Shown in pieces: positions 63,164 to 64,000 of a stretch of 64,000 nt of DNA. Source of the stretch: Streptomyces sp. HUAS ZL42. GTDB lineage: Bacteria; Actinomycetota; Actinomycetes; Streptomycetales; Streptomycetaceae. Position numbers and translations under genes: made by a program. Position 1 is the stretch's first letter; every line of letters starts with the position of its first letter. Under the pieces are notes generated by a model. The model was not told the DNA's origin, did not search any database, and was given only the letters and a program-made list of their open reading frames with translations. The stretch is from contig NZ_CP160403.1 in assembly GCF_040782645.1 (NCBI RefSeq), positions 3,968,001 to 4,032,000 on the forward strand. Reading direction: 5' to 3'.

Positions 63164-64000
63164 GACGTCTTCTCCGCCCTCTCCATCTCCAGCTCGACCT
63201 CCGTGCCGCCGCCCGGCACCGCCCGCAGCCGCGCCGTACCGCCGTTGCGCTCCATGCGGCCGATGATCGATTCTCTGACACCCATGCGGTCGGCGGGTAT
63301 CGAGTCGAGGTCGAAGCCGGGGCCGCGGTCCCGGACGGACACGAAGACCGTCCTCCCCTCGACCTCGGCGTAGACCTGCACGGCGCCGCCCTCGCCACCG
63401 TACTTGGCTGCGTTCACCATCGCCTCGCGTGCGGCCTGCATCTGTGCGCCGATTCTCTCGTCGAGCGGGCAGTCGCCGACGACGACCACCTCTATGGGAA
63501 CGCCGTGCTTGTCCTCGACCTCGGCGGCGTTGCGCCGTACCGCGTCGCCGAGGTTCGCCGGTTCGTCGGCCTCGTCCTTGCCGGTGCCCTCGGGCTTGTA
63601 CAGCCAGGTGCGCAGGTCGCGTTCCTGGGCCCGGGCGAGGCGGCGCACCTCGTTGGCGTTCTCCGCGTTGCGCTGTATCAGGGTCAGGGTGTGCAGCACC
63701 GAGTCGTGGACGTGGGCGGCGACCTCCGCACGCTCCTGGGCCCGGATGCGCATCAGGCGCTCCTCGGAGAGGTCCTGGGTCATACGGACCAGGTACGGCC
63801 CGGCGAGGAGTGTTATGCCGACGAGGACCGCGAGCGCCGCCTGCAGGACCGAGCCGAGGTGGGCGGCGGAGCCCTGCAGGACGAAGACGCCGGAGACGCC
63901 GGCGGTGACGAGCAGGACGCCCGCGCCGGCGCGCAGGAGCGTGAGCGTACGGCGTCTGCGGCCGACCTCGACCCAGCGGGCCCGGCGGGCGTTGTCCGCC
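63160..64000 (-). CDS. Sensor histidine kinase, N-terminus cut by the window edge
   Basis: Open to the right edge. The translated part begins with membrane helices (visible GITLLAGPYLV before an internal MTQDLSEERL), then the HisKA_3 dimerisation helix with phospho-accepting His in RAEVAAHVHDSVLHTLTLIQ, and a HATPase domain with N-box EAMVNAAKYGG and G-box DRGPGFDLDSIPADRMG. It will phosphorylate the response regulator encoded next to it (ATGA overlap). Streptomycete members often carry a PspC domain before the kinase; that part is outside the window. Confidence 0.92.
   Translation of the reverse strand, partial: ADNARRARWVEVGRRRRTLTLLRAGAGVLLVTAGVSGVFVLQGSAAHLGSVLQAALAVLVGITLLAGPYLVRMTQDLSEERLMRIRAQERAEVAAHVHDSVLHTLTLIQRNAENANEVRRLARAQERDLRTWLYKPEGTGKDEADEPANLGDAVRRNAAEVEDKHGVPIEVVVVGDCPLDERIGAQMQAAREAMVNAAKYGGEGGAVQVYAEVEGRTVFVSVRDRGPGFDLDSIPADRMGVRESIIGRMERNGGTARLRAVPGGGTEVELEMERAEKTS

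Overview
The window is high-GC actinobacterial chromosome, most likely Streptomyces. Evidence: very strong third-position GC bias, many GTG starts, 1-4 base start/stop overlaps between co-transcribed genes, and a gene order (trpS, glyA, bet/opu genes, mdh, folD, purH-purN, sucC-sucD, icmB, pcrA, NlpC/P60 hydrolases) that matches my recollection of the core arm of S. coelicolor chromosomes. I see no rRNA or tRNA gene, CRISPR array, prophage or intact insertion sequence. The only mobile-type DNA is a 261-bp MITE-like element.

Layout. 1-3155: a PAP2 phosphatase diverges from a DprE1/DprE2 epimerase pair, followed by the MITE. 3156-8113: a 2H phosphoesterase and trpS (minus strand), then an ECF sigma factor, its probable membrane anti-sigma, and two paralogous exported membrane proteins; two near-identical ECF-type promoters link them. 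8138-13563: glyA behind a ZTP riboswitch, an ornithine aminotransferase, a YgiB/YgiC-like lipoprotein plus ATP-grasp pair, and a DMT transporter. 13683-20886: glycine betaine uptake (binding protein, double permease, ATPase) and choline-to-betaine oxidation (GMC oxidoreductase with a frameshift, and betB). 21080-28060: an exported protein, a MarR-GNAT fusion abutting its own operator, mdh with an upstream palindrome, and two paralogous membrane-tethered XRE proteins. 28050-38504: folD, an RDD protein, purH-purN, membrane proteins, an XRE-ECF fusion regulator, and sucC-sucD. 38997-42168: two exported low-complexity proteins, one built of 11-residue repeats.

42353-50413 is the most interesting part: a divergent cluster of MoxR-type AAA ATPase, a DUF5682-like protein, a 50-residue coupled micro-ORF and a VWA protein on one side, and a SWIM zinc-finger protein plus a DUF5691-like protein on the other. 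The 157-bp gap between them carries two head-to-head copies of the RecA-independent DNA-damage (RecA-NDp/PafBC-type) promoter motif. The same motif precedes the repair helicase gene pcrA at 56.8 kb. I read this as a DNA-damage-inducible MoxR/VWA system.

50722-64000: icmB, a lipase, an M23 peptidase, pcrA, a secreted beta-propeller protein, an NlpC/P60 hydrolase behind a cyclic-di-AMP (ydaO) riboswitch, a TDT transporter, a second NlpC/P60 hydrolase, and a LuxR-type two-component pair cut by the right edge.

All function calls come from reading translations and motifs by eye; no database search or folding was run.
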